Source: Haemaphysalis longicornis (taxonomy: Eukaryota; Arthropoda; Arachnida; Ixodida; Ixodidae). From it: a DNA stretch of 64,000 nt. Position 1 is the stretch's first letter, and each line of letters begins with the position of its first letter. The notes beneath the pieces were generated by a model. The model searched no databases. It was not told where the DNA came from and worked only from the letters and a program-made list of their open reading frames with translations. Made by a program: the position numbers and the translations under genes. Location: NCBI GenBank assembly GCA_013339765.2, contig CM023456.1, positions 90,772,016 through 90,836,015 of the forward strand. The letters run 5' to 3'. Below, piece by piece: positions 1-11,746 of the stretch.

Positions 1-1560
1 TACCTTGATCCAACCAGCATTTCCGAATAGTTACAGGTACGGCCATCAATTTCGTATTCATCATAGCTAGTGAAATGATGGAATGCAAGTATCTTTCTCA
101 AAGTATTGGTTTAGTTAGAATAAATGTTCGGCGGAGTATTCGCTGTAGGGCAAGAGCACTGGGTATACCATCGCTTCCGATATTATTACGTGACCACCCG
201 ATTCATACTTGTTCTAGGTGCGCAAGCAAGACTGGTCCCTGTGAACGAGTAAGGGTTCTGTGTAGTTGGTAATTTATAACCGCTACACAGCCCACAAAGC
301 AACATCAGACGAAGGAAAGAGACACACACACGCGCTGACTTCCAACCTTCGATGCCCAAAACTTTAATTTTTGCTTAAGATTGCGAAAACATTTTATAAT
401 CTTCCGACATCACAAATAGGAAGAAAAAAATTTGGTTGATTTGACGGACACAAGGATCCACTGGGAACTGGGAAACGCTGCGCAGTGGCTGCCCATATAT
501 CAGTACACCAAGACAACAACCTTGACCAGCATGATTTATAGTTCAAGTTAAGACAATAACGTAAAGTTTGTATTGCTATCATTTGTATTAGCCATGAAAT
601 TGCAGAATTGTGCTTACCTGCCACTAGCCCCGTGCTCGATGCCAGTTCACACGCATAAACAACACTTTTTTCAGCAAACCACAGTGCGTGCTGCCCTCTT
701 CTATTTTTAATTTTTGAAGGTCCAGGAACCTTTGTATGTCAACAGATGGTGCTAAATGTCGAAAAAATAACAAAGTGCGAGAGAAAAAAACATTGTTTGA
801 GTTGTTACACCTGAGCAACAATGGGCACGAAAGGAATGGAAACGACACGTACTTATCCATTCATGCACACAAAAAAAGTCACACCAAATTTGTTATTGCC
901 ATAACACAAATCCGTGGTAAAAAATTCTTGAACAAATAAAGCCGACAGCCCTCACAAAACTCACAATGCAAGCTTAGATGCCGTTCCAGATCATGACTAA
1001 CATTGTTATCATGCGCACGCAACCTGTTGTTAAGACAGTGGGCTCGCTTGCCCTACGTAATTCTTATTGCAGGATAGGCGAACCGCATAGATTGCCCCTT
1101 CAACAAATTCAACGAATTCTGTGTGGGGATTGAAAGGGCCAATGAACTCTCCTTTATAGGTGGGCTTGTTTACTGTGCATAGCCTGCGGTAAAAATTCCG
1201 TTTGGCAAACGGCCCGCTGTCTTAACGACAGGATGAGCGTGCATGACAACAATGTCAGGCGTCATCCTGAATGGCATCTACGTCTCCGTTGCCGTACATG
1301 TTCCCATGAGGGCTGCAAACCTTTCTTTAGGGCGTGTGTCGGGGTTCCCCGTCATAATCATGTACGAAGACGTGAAATCATAGAGGCAAATGAAAAAGCT
1401 TAGCAGGGGGAGAAAGGCGTAAGTGTTACTTTCATTATACAACTGTCCCAAAATGAGACGTTTTTTGGGGTCTTTCGTAATCTGAGTTCAGTAAATGGTC
1501 ACTTGTCTGTCATTGCCACGTTAGTGGGGGGCTTGGGATAAGGCGATAGAATATCTAATG
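1..1560. other. No gene recognised
   Basis: Only short ORFs in unrelated frames, without splice-site-bounded coding runs or repeat families I know. AT-rich anonymous sequence, probably intergenic or intronic. Confidence 0.4.
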
Positions 1561-1570
1561 GGGCGTTTTG

Positions 1571-1687
1571 TGTATGTGCATGTGATGTGTGTTCGTGTGT
1601 GTGCTGGTGTGTGTGCGTGTGCGTGCGTGTGCGTTTGCATGCGTGCGTGTGTGTGTGTGTGTTTGTGTGTGTGCGCGCGCGCACACC
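1571..1687. repeat. (GT)n-rich imperfect microsatellite
   Basis: Alternating GT/GC purine-pyrimidine tract with interruptions, ending in a run of GCGCGC. Open frames across it give Cys/Val or His/Thr repeats on the two strands and are not genes. The sequence could adopt Z-DNA. Confidence 0.95.
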
Positions 1688-1689
1688 CG

Positions 1690-2925
1690 CATTAAATTAC
1701 GGCTTATCAGTACAACTCTTTCTTCAGATTATGTGAAGAGTAAACTCTTCACCTACATATGTATTGTGCTAGGCCACGGTAGTGATAGCACAATATAGTA
1801 ATCAGTAATTATTTGATTGATTCGCCTTGATAGCTGGAAGAAACGTCTGAGTTTATTGCCCACTTTAAAAGCGTTATATAAAGAAATGCAAAGAGTACAG
1901 TGCACCTTAACCCTGTAAAGAAGAATGGCCAGGAAACTTGGTAGTATTCAAGGGACATTCATTCTTCTCCGACCACATTGCGTTGCACCTGCCCGCCGTT
2001 ATCCCTTAAATTGCTTCCCGAAGTAGCTCGCTGTGCAGTCGCTCTGGTGTTATAGGGACTCTTCTTTCTCGGATGCAAAGCTCCGCTTACCAGTCTCAAT
2101 AGATGCGAGAGTGTACCTACGTCGTCTGTAACCCCGACAACCTTTTCTATCTTCTCGCCTACCTGTCTTTTAGGGGGGTTATCCACATAGGGTTCTGCCT
2201 GAGGGGTTTCTGTCTACACGGCACCACCAGATTATCCTTTCGCCCAGCCATATATAGCTCCTCTTTAAAATGCGCGAAAAAACAACGAAGGCATGAAGCT
2301 TAACTTTTCCGAACCTGCCTGATTCACCCTACGCATGGTAAAGATTTACAGAGGTGGCGAAGAGGCCTGCAGACAGAACAAAATGTGAACAAAAATTCTG
2401 CAGAAAGTGTAAAAATAAACATTACACTGCCCCTTTAAACCACAAGAAACATTACAAGCGAACGCAGGCTATCAGAGTGAAAAATCCCCTAGAGCAGTTC
2501 ACACGGCCGAGTTAGCGCTAGTGCGCTAAGTCCTTTTGTTGCACTCCCAAAAAGCGATTTCTGGGGCAACCAACCTTTCTCCGTATGTTTAGGCAACGCC
2601 GCCTGTATAACGGTGCCTGCCGCCTCAGCCGAAGATGAACAAACAGCCGTTTTTCTTTTGAGCTTCCCTGTCCTTCCCGTGCGCTAGCCTTCGCTTGCAC
2701 TCCCCTCTCAAGAAGCGTCCCACTTTGGACGGGCCCCTTTGTTGGCCACTTTTTTGAGCATTTTAATGTTTGTCCAGGCTTTGCGAGGCGGCGCTCTTAT
2801 GCGTACGTGTTCCTTCAGCGCCTGTATGTCAAGCTGCCTTGGCAATCTAGGGCGGAAAGTAAGGAGGACACCCATTTACACGTTCCAAACGACGGATAAG
2901 CGGTTGAACTAGGCGTCGATAGTGT
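1690..2925. other. No gene recognised
   Basis: No coding run, transposon motif or RNA gene seen. Short ORFs only. Confidence 0.4.
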
Positions 2926-2927
2926 AG

Positions 2928-2971
2928 TGTCGCATCGCCTGCTTTCCCATTCGAAAGCAGGCGATGCGACA
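2928..2971. repeat. Perfect 19-bp inverted repeat (hairpin)
   Basis: Left arm TGTCGCATCGCCTGCTTTC (2928-2946) is the exact reverse complement of 2953-2971, with a 6-base spacer (CCATTC). The arms are GC-balanced, so this is not simple-sequence pairing. It could be a fold-back relic or a transcribed hairpin; neither is shown. Confidence 0.85.
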
Positions 2972-3656
2972 GGTAATATTATAGGGGCGGCCTTGGTTTA
3001 TTCAACGCGCTGTCTCCAATCATGAAATGAGTGAGAAACGGTGTCATCCGCGCTGCGGGAAGGATGCGGCTGTAGATTTCATGGTTCCGGTGTCTTGGTT
3101 CACAGAAACAGTTCTGCGGACAACCCACTGGAAATAATTTATTTAGCGCAACTCCGCTATTGTATGTGGGAGGTTATGCGTCACTAATATCTGAGTGGTA
3201 AAAGTCTCCGGTTGCATTGCATGGACTGGTACTGGTAGAGCACATGCTGTGGGCGGCGAAATTTGTATAGGAAAGGCAGCAGAAGAGTTAGCAAAATTGC
3301 TGCTTGCAAGAAGCAGCAAAGCTCCAAAGAGATTTCTCCAAATTCAGTTCATTCTTTTAGCGCAACAGATGAGAAATGAGAACCAGTGACCCAAATCAAA
3401 TCGGATAATCGCCATTGATTTACACGTCACCCTGGATATTTTTACATAACAAGCATGACTGTGAAGAACGTGACAGAACGTACACGAGCACATTCGCATC
3501 AGCTTGGCCCCAATTTAACGGAATTGTTTGATGTACGGTACACTACTTCACGTGTACAATAGCAAGGTTTAGAGTAAAGTTTTTCTCATGGTGAATCTAA
3601 ACGCAGACAGTCCCAGGTAGCTTGCCGGTGTAGCAGATATCTGGCACCCAATATTT

Positions 3657-3663
3657 GATTTGT

Positions 3664-3694
<31 letters not shown>

Positions 3695-3737
3695 TTATTT
3701 ATTTATTGATTTATTTATTTATTTATTTATTTATTTC
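3657..3737. repeat. (TTTA)n microsatellite
   Basis: About 20 tandem TTTA units with one or two single-base changes. The open frame across it gives Leu/Phe/Ile/Tyr repeats and is an artefact. Confidence 0.97.
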
Positions 3738-6700
3738 GTTCCTTCCTTATACGGAGCCCGCTCGATTGAAGAAACGCAAATTGTGCTGCAAAGCCAGCAC
3801 GCAGACCAAATATAAAGAGAACAGACATAACCAGAGGATGGAAAGACAGGACCATGGCGAGTGAAGAACGCTTAACCTTGTTCACTTGCATTAGTGTGGC
3901 TAGGCACTCACCACTTTCCGACTTTGTTTTGTTTTTCTGCATGTGGCTTTTAAAATCATAAAATCAACCGCTTCTGTTTTTCATTCACCCCGGTTCCAAC
4001 TGAACACCTCCTATGTGGCCGTTCAGTACATCATGTTAGAAAATGGACGTGTTAGTCAAGTATCGACCTTAGAGGGACAGCGGTATGGGAGATTATGGGA
4101 AGAGTACAGCTTCTGGCCCCGTCTTGACATGATGTTTGGATTCGTAAGATTTCTCTTCGATTTGCCTTCTTCAGCATGCATTGATATGTCATGACCTCCA
4201 TTCTAAAAAGAGGCAACCATCCCGAAAGATTCTCAGTAAAAATAATACGCTTTAAATGATATTTCCTTAGATTTAAAACAGTGTTTTATTCCACCGATAT
4301 AATACAACACTCTTTCTGGGCGCTTCGGGGCAATACGTTTCAATTTACGGAAACTAAATTGGTTTACATCAAGTCAATAACAAACGTAAGGCGAGCGTGT
4401 GCCATCATAAAGGTACACGACAGCAGAAATGAACTTGATGTGAGCCGCTTGGACCCTAGCACCAGATTCCTCTCCAGTGTATATTGTAAGAATCCCGAGC
4501 GGTCTACGGGGGGTGCTGTCCTGTGTCAAGTGGTGACGAGCGCGACCCAAGAAGTTTAGCACAAAAGTCAACGGCAGATGAACAGAAGTGCCTACTGGAA
4601 GGTTGCAAACATTCCAGGTAGTTTTTTGTACCTTACGCGTTCAAGGAAAAGCGGATATTTTATTGTCATATAATTCCAGTGAGTCTGGGTTTGTGCGCAC
4701 GCTGAAAAAACCTCGGTGGTCCTAATTCTTCTGTAACAGGGTTCCATGGAACGACTTGCAGCCCAGCTGTTGGTTGGGCGTGTAAAAAATACATTATTTG
4801 AAACTGAACAACTGTCCAAAAAAATTTGGTAGTCAAATTTGAGTTTGTAGCGCATACACAACCATACCAAACGCAGACATACGGCGATACTCAAAACACA
4901 ACGCGCGTGCATACACATACAGTAGGCGATCGTTAACGACAAAAATAATTTTGTATCTCGTACCCATATATGACCTATTAAGCGATGTCCCCCTGGTGGT
5001 CTCTGCCAGTGGTATGAAGCTGAAAAATGTAGTGAAATACCTTGGGAACAGTATACCCCGTCGCTACAGAAAATCAGAAAGAGGCATAATAGAAACTTAG
5101 GTTACATAAATTGCTCTGCTAATGCTTACTAGAAATGTTGGTTAGACGGAATCCCGCGTTTTTACAATTTCAAAAGAGTTATATTTAAAGCTAATAAAAG
5201 GTTCGTATGATTCACTATGAACCGGCAAGAAAATATTGTGGCAACTGAATCCCCATACTTCAGTCATGAAACATGTATGTCTCGTTAAAAGGAATGACAA
5301 GTTTGCAAAGTCAGAAAAAATTCACCAACATAAAGAAAGACTACTCACGAAAGTTCTCCTCTCGAAATCTTCCCTCAGTTAACTGAAACTTAGTCTCAAA
5401 ACTCAGAAATTGAATGAAACTGCAAGAGGGGTCCACCTTTATGTGCTCAGATGTTCCTAGCAACAAGTTACATAAACCGTAAGGAATAATATTTCGGAAA
5501 TGAATTTAAGGGATCAAACAGATGCAACGCGATTTTTCACAGGTATATCTAACCTTCATGTAGCTTCCTAATACCGAAACGTCATTCAGGCCAGGAGAAA
5601 AGCCTCAAAAGCTCACCGCAATCATGCATGCGAAACACAATTTATTCGAAGCCTATAAGAGATAAACAGAGACAACAAAAAATTCAATGACGGGGTAATC
5701 AAATTTTATGTTCCTACCGCCAACACTAGAACAAGAGGTATTGTAGGTGATGCGTCGAGCGCTTTCATTTGCATAGCTGAATACATAATCGTAAACTTGA
5801 AGCTACGAAGAATCTGTGAGGCACTTCAATTCTCGTAAAGCGTTGGATAGGGTCGCTGAACTTCTTAAACATATTATAATTCACTAAAAACCACTGAAGC
5901 CTCGACTCTCTTAATTTTGATGTGTTATAGCAGTATGGCTGAAGTGGTTGTGACATTTTTGCTAGCAGATTTATGCTTGCCTAACTCAGACTGTGTAACA
6001 AAAAAGAAATGCGGTATTAAGCACCAACCCTCCTTCCAGCTAAGTCCGTCGGAAGTAGAAACGGCAGGCTAGCCTTAATTTTCCAATTCTCTTGTTTAGC
6101 ATCGGGTAAACAAAACATTCATGTGAATTGGACGCCATGCTACTTCACTCTACGCATATGCTTAACCCGTGAATGCAAAGACAGTGAAACAAGTGCTCGC
6201 AAGAATTGAAAAAAGGTTTGCAGAAGTATTTTCTCGAAGAAATTTTCATAAATTCAAGCTCCTTCCACTTGCACTCCATGACAAGACGCCGCTTCTTTGC
6301 TGCCTTCGGAACCATCACCTCAAGCGTTTCTACGTCGTACTTAACATGGGACAGTGGCCTACCCTGTAGATGGATTTCAAGATCGCGACTGAAACGCAGG
6401 AGCCACGAAAAAGAAGTCCTGAATTCTTCGTTGGTGTCACCACAACTGTATATACCAGCAGAATAAATGCGCGCGTTTAGTTCTCCTGGCCCGTCTGCAG
6501 ATTTGGCATTTGTGTGGTCACTTTATAGGGTTGTGTACCGCGTCAGGCGAAACTACAGTGTCGCCGAACCTGACGTCCAGCGGCAGCGTAACTTTGTTTT
6601 CCCACCATGGCTTCGCTAAAAATTTGGCCTAAACAAAGCGTGTTGAAAGCACTACAAAAACATTGGGTTTCAAACAGCATCTCTGGCAAAACCACTTCAC

Positions 6701-6840
6701 CGTTCTCAATACAAGCTTGTTTTCCTATTTAAATATTTTTATACTACATTGTTGCGTGTTAATGGGGTCTCACTAGGCACCATACATTAGCCAAAGTCAC
6801 TCGTTTGTTGTTAAGGCAGAATCTTTTTCTCTGTCTTTCT
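3738..6840. other. No gene recognised
   Basis: AT-rich sequence with short uncorrelated ORFs. The longest (4592-4942, minus) shows no recognisable domain or codon pattern. No TIR pair or LINE motif found. Confidence 0.35.
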
Positions 6841-6848
6841 TTTGATTT

Positions 6849-7157
6849 TTATTTCCGAAGGAAGGGGGGGACAGAAAAAAGGAAACTGCATCCCACAACT
6901 GGCGAAGATTTCTTGGCAACGTGCGGGATGGAAATGTCGATGCGTGTTGAATCGAAATAGAATGCCACCCCCGCTGCACTGAAGCGGAAGGTCCAAACAG
7001 ACACCGACGTGATGTCGTGCTCGTCGTCTCTCCAGTCGCTGTCGTTTCCGATCGATTTTGGCTTCACCGACCCGTAAATTGTAGCCACGTCGTACTCATG
7101 GGTGGTACTCTGGACAACACTGGCATTTTCAAACGGCCGAACTTTGTTTCCAGCCAA
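6849..7157 (-). CDS. Candidate coding fragment, unrecognised (102 codons)
   Basis: I do not recognise this. The minus-strand frame is more coding-like than its surroundings: third positions favour C and G (GAC, ATC, TTC, TAC, CGC recur), and the segment is richer in GC than the AT-rich flanks. Around residues 22-80 the composition is mixed and protein-like, including VSVWTFRFSAAGVAFYFD. I found no clear splice donor at the downstream end, where the frame runs into a purine-rich stretch and stops. It could be a host exon, a retrocopy fragment or a chance ORF. Confidence 0.22.
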   Translation of the reverse strand: MAGNKVRPFENASVVQSTTHEYDVATIYGSVKPKSIGNDSDWRDDEHDITSVSVWTFRFSAAGVAFYFDSTRIDISIPHVAKKSSPVVGCSFLFSVPPFLRK

Positions 7158-7560
7158 ATGTCAAACAATCAGCGGCCAGAGTTTTACATGTTTATCGCTA
7201 TTTGTTTCCAGGAACAATTTTTTGAGACAAGCCGAAGACATAAATAGGATTTGGCGTGTAGCGCTTGAAATCAATATTAGTGACAACACTCTAGCGGTGT
7301 AACGGCATCGCATCCAACCCAAGTGGGGTTCACTACTGAAATACCAGAGCTATTGACCGATGAGAATAAAAATTTAAAATCTGCTGGCCTGATTGGGCCA
7401 CCATTGTTTTGTCTTGACAGGAAAAAGCAAAAAGGAATGAGTTCGGCTAAGTTCGTTTACTACGAGGGTCCTGTTACAAAATACTCTGGTGTAATCTATT
7501 TTGGTTTTCTTGATTGCAGTGACCTATCACAGGATCGTTAGAAACTTTCCTATGCTGCAT

Positions 7561-7592
7561 CACTTCTTCGTGGCCTGGCAGACGAAGAAGTG
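7561..7592. repeat. 11-bp inverted repeat
   Basis: CACTTCTTCGT (7561-7571) pairs exactly with 7582-7592 across a 10-base loop. It is short enough to be fortuitous. Confidence 0.6.
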
Positions 7593-7901
7593 GTTTTTTG
7601 CCTAATCGAACGTACTTTTGGACCTGCGGATACTGTGCAAACGAATAAGTTTCGATAGTGATCGAATGCGAACCAACTTAAATCACTACAAATTGAATAG
7701 AAACATTTATAACCTGGCCTCAAATTATGCCCTCAGAATCAAGGCAGACCTACGTTATTTGGCACTGTTGACCAACTTCCAGTGATTGCCAATGTCAGAA
7801 TACCAAAGTGTAAATGTGAGTGCGCAAACACAACTACAGGATCGATTTCTCAAAGGCGGTGCAGTTGATGTTTCTATCATCTGTTCCACCATCTTTCTAT
7901 A

Positions 7902-7925
7902 CCTTGCCGAGAGTACTCGGCAAGG
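7902..7925. repeat. 10-bp inverted repeat
   Basis: CCTTGCCGAG (7902-7911) pairs exactly with 7916-7925 across AGTA. It lies about 200 bp beyond the 3' end of the I-type LINE. No function can be assigned. Confidence 0.6.
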
Positions 7926-8125
7926 AATGCTTGTAATTAAAATGTATTAGCCTTTTACTAATCATATCTGCTTCAGCCGGCTTTAAGGAACGAAAAGTGG
8001 AGACATATTTTTGCTATTTATAGCATCTAGAATTTACGGGACTTCGCGGAAATTATTTTTTTGCGAGTAGTTTGCCTTACGGCATAACAGTTATATGTAC
8101 ATCAGATTTGTTTCACGCAGAAACG

Positions 8126-11100
8126 TCAGCAGAGACCGGTACTGAGGGCCTCATATCCACCGCTGTAGATCAGGGGGTTTCCCAGGATGGAGCCCTGTGC
8201 CCGGAGGTGTTGCAGGCGAGAGGTTTGAAGGGCAGGGCAGGTCCATAGAAGGTGGCTTGTGTCGGCTTCGGACGCAGGGACCGTACAAAAGGGACAGGTG
8301 TCCGAAAACGGTCCTTGATAGCGGCAAGGCCAAGCGTGGGTAACTGCTGGGGATACGGCCACCCCAACCCGAAGCCTCCGCAGCAGGACCTCCTCCCAGG
8401 GAGCGAGCCCACTGGGGAGGTCAGTTCCACGCGGTGGAAGTAAAGCACGCGTGGCACGGTGGAGGTTCTCTTTTTTCACCAGCAGTACTTCTAGGGTGGA
8501 CACTGGAATAAGTGGTAGCGGCGGCGGAAGGTCTACACGGTGACAGGTGCAATCCGCCGCTATGTGGGCAGGAAGCATGTCACGGCGAATCCACAAAACA
8601 CGCACAGGTCCTGGGTATGTGTCCAAGATCGCGTGAATATGTGCCGACATGCCGGCGCTACGCGCAACGCGACGTAGATCACGTATCGCTGTCGTTGAGC
8701 CCGTGTAAATTTTTAGTTTCACGCCTGTAGTTACTGTCGATTCAAGCGCTTGGAGACCATCCCGTATAGCAGTACGTTCTGCCAACAGGCTAAGTAGAGG
8801 GCGGAGGGTCTCGTAGGCGCAGCACTGGTTTAAGGTTGGGAGAGGGACAAGCCAAGGTTGTGATTACGAGGCCGTTGTTTGCCCCAGCGTCCACGAAAGC
8901 CTGCATGACTCATGGCTGCGTCGCAGGCGCCCAGTGAAGGACATGAAGGAGGGCTGCATCCGGAGGTTGATGAAGGCCAGAGGTTCGGGCATGTAGCCTT
9001 GCAAAGGGCTTGTTGTCCGTCACCTGATGGCAGAGCCATGGCGGTCTAGCCGCAGAAAAGGCAGGCATAGTATCAGGAACCTGGCCCACATATGCAGTGA
9101 AAGCTGCGGCCTCCAGTACATATCCACGCTTTAGCAGGCGAGCGGAACAACGCTGATGAATGATCTCATCTAGCGTGTTTAGCTGGGCTTCGGCTTGTAG
9201 TGGTGGAATTGGTGTTATGCGAGGGAGGCCAGTAATGGTGCACATGGCGGCCCTGTTGATGGCCTCAAGCCGAGCCCAGTCCGCTGGCGTCATGTGCTGG
9301 ACATGTGCCTGATTAACAAGCCGTGGCTGTAGTACGGAGCGCATTAGGAGGCGGGCAATCATCCAGCAGGCCCCGCCAGACTTCTGAGAGGTGCGGCGAA
9401 CAAGGTGGAGCATCTGTCCGGCGTTCTGTCGAGCAGATCGGAGCCACTGAGCTGCTGACCCTGATGCCGATATTTCTGGTCCTAGGACCCGAATACGGTC
9501 AACAGTGGGTATGTCGTTCCCATTCAGTTGCAGTGAAATGGGAGACACTGCAAGGAGGCGGTGATCCCAAGCGTTGGCCATGGGAAGTAAAGCAGTCTTC
9601 TCTTGCGAGAGAGTGAGGCCCGCATACTCGCACGATCTCTGGCAGTCTGTTAGTGCTTGCTGGAGGCACTCGGCTTGTCGTGACAGGTTTGGATGCACTG
9701 ACCACATCGTAATGTGACCCGCGTGCACGAGGAAATATAGATCTAGGATTGAAGCAAGTTGCCAAACTAGCGGTAACAAGACGATGTTGAAAAGAAGCGG
9801 AGACAGAAGAGATCCTTGCGGTACGCCTCGGACTGATGTAAAGTGACCGAAACTTGCTTCGTTGATGCGGATGAAAAACGAACGGTGTTGGAGGAAGTGT
9901 TGGACGAAATCGCATACTTTTTCTGGAAGGTGGAGGCCATTTAGAACTTGTAGGATGGCAGCGTGACTAACGTTGTCATCCGCCTTGCATATGTCCATGG
10001 CGAGCACAGATGTCACAGGGCGGGATCGGCCTCCAACGTAAACCACATATGAGAGGTATTCCAAACCATCCTCAGTACCGAGATAGGGCCTGAATCTAGT
10101 TTGCGCCAGGTGATACCATTGGAAGGTTTCAAGCCATCACTGAAGTCGTGTTGCAAGCATTCGCTCTAACAACTTGCACAGCGTCAATGTCAGGGCGTTG
10201 GGGCTCAAGTTCTGAAGTACATGTGGCGGCTTGCGGGCTTCGGCATGGGACAATATCAGTCCGAGGCCAAGAGTCAGGTAGTTAACCGGAGAGCCGCACC
10301 TGATTAACGGAGTCCAGACGCAGCACGAGGGCTGGGTAGTCGATGTTCTTGTGCACTTCGTAAGTTATGCCGTCGGGACCTGGAGCAGTTCACTGTTTAG
10401 CGTGATCGATCGCTGCCAGGAATTCAGCCACTGTGAACGGTGCCTGAATTCGCAAAACGGCTTCGTGAGTAGGTCTTAATACAACATTGTTCTGCAGAGG
10501 GAACGGAAACGGCATGGCCACTGGCACCACATCAAATGCAGGAAACAAGCCCGAGCAACGTCAGGGGCGAATTGTGCCAGATCCTTGTTTCACGCAATAC
10601 AAGCGCTGGCACCTGCATCCTGAGGGCGACTGCCCGATTCCATGGCGCGAAACGTGCGCCAGACAGACGCCGTTGATGAAGATGGGCTTAGAGGGGCGAA
10701 CCAGTCAAGCCAGCGCTGCCTCGACAGTCTTTTTTTGTACCGTCTGGCAGCAGCGGTAAGGCACCGATACTGAAGCCTGGCCGGTATGGACGACGGATCC
10801 CGTGCGGAGATTACTTCAGCTTGCTTGCGCTGGGTCCAAAGCTGCAGGAGCCGAAGATCGGGCTTTGGGCGGGACTTCTTCACCCACGTATGTTGAGGGG
10901 CGTCCATGAGGACACGCCGAAAAAGAGCGGTAGAGTCCGGGATGGGCGCCGAGAGGGATGCATTCAGTGTGGAACGGAAGGTGTCCCAGTTCATCACTGT
11001 GCAACAGCAACGAAGGTGACCCGCTGACTCTGGAATGAGGCCCAGGCGAATGGGGTGATGATCGCTGCGCCAGCAATCAGCTTCACGTTGCCAGGATACC

Positions 11101-11733
11101 GTTTGTGCACCAAGCCACCACGACAAGTCAGGTGAGTACGGTGGCATCCTTGCGTGCGTACAGCGGCGTGTCGGGCAAGAGATGCCATTCAGAAGCGTGA
11201 AGCGGGAATCACTGAAGTGCTCCAGTACCGCACAACCACGCTCACTTGAGGACGGATATCCCCAATTACAGTGCGGAGCATTAAAGTCTCCCGCCACAAG
11301 TATGGGGCACCCAGGGTCGGTTCGCCGAAGTGCGGTACGCCGGACCAGCCGTAGGCGGGGCGCACGACCACTGTAAGGGCGCACATAACAAGAAACCAGG
11401 ATTACCGCACAACGAGGAAGTTGCACTTTTACCGCTACCACCTCCGGCCAGGCTCTACACCATATTTCCAGACGGATGGGGTTCTGAGGAAACCGAGATT
11501 GAACATAAATGGCCGCCCTGCCCGGAGGTGTAGAACTGGAGCTGCACCGGAGATCAGGAATTGACGGCTTCACGTACGGCGTAAATTTCGGCAGGCGTTG
11601 GAGAGTAAGTCTCCTGAAGTAAGAAGGCCCAGGCATGGAGCTTGCCCATATGGAGCCTTTCACGGAGCTCTACAATTTTCGTAGAGAGACCCCGACAGTT
11701 CCACTATACAATATACTGTTGCGGTTCAGGCAT
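8126..11733 (-). pseudogene. I-type LINE ORF2 (endonuclease, reverse transcriptase, RNase H), broken
   Basis: In the intact family this polyprotein nicks target DNA and copies the element RNA there. The ATG is at 11733-11731, with an in-frame TAG nine codons later just before WNCRGL, the endonuclease N-terminus. The best endonuclease run, 11663-10590, shows GDFNAPHCNWGY (about residue 126) and SDHHPI (about residue 199), the usual active-site blocks. The RT run, 10064-8910, retains MDICKADDNVSH (motif A) and GVPQGSLLSPLLFN (residues 80-93). Motif C, normally YADD, reads HAGH (residues 114-117), so both catalytic aspartates are gone. The RNase H run, 8785-8126, has the AERTAIRDGL helix, but the usual TDS reads TGS (YTGSTTAIRD). 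A CPFC...HLLWTCP motif ends the protein. Frame changes separate the runs, notably at 10590-10064 and 8910-8785. Confidence 0.9.
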
Positions 11734-11746
11734 ATTGAAGCGAAGT

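Noticed and set aside
3655..3864. Phe/Ile/Leu/Tyr-rich ORF resembling a membrane segment
   Set aside because: Translation of the (TTTA)n repeat.
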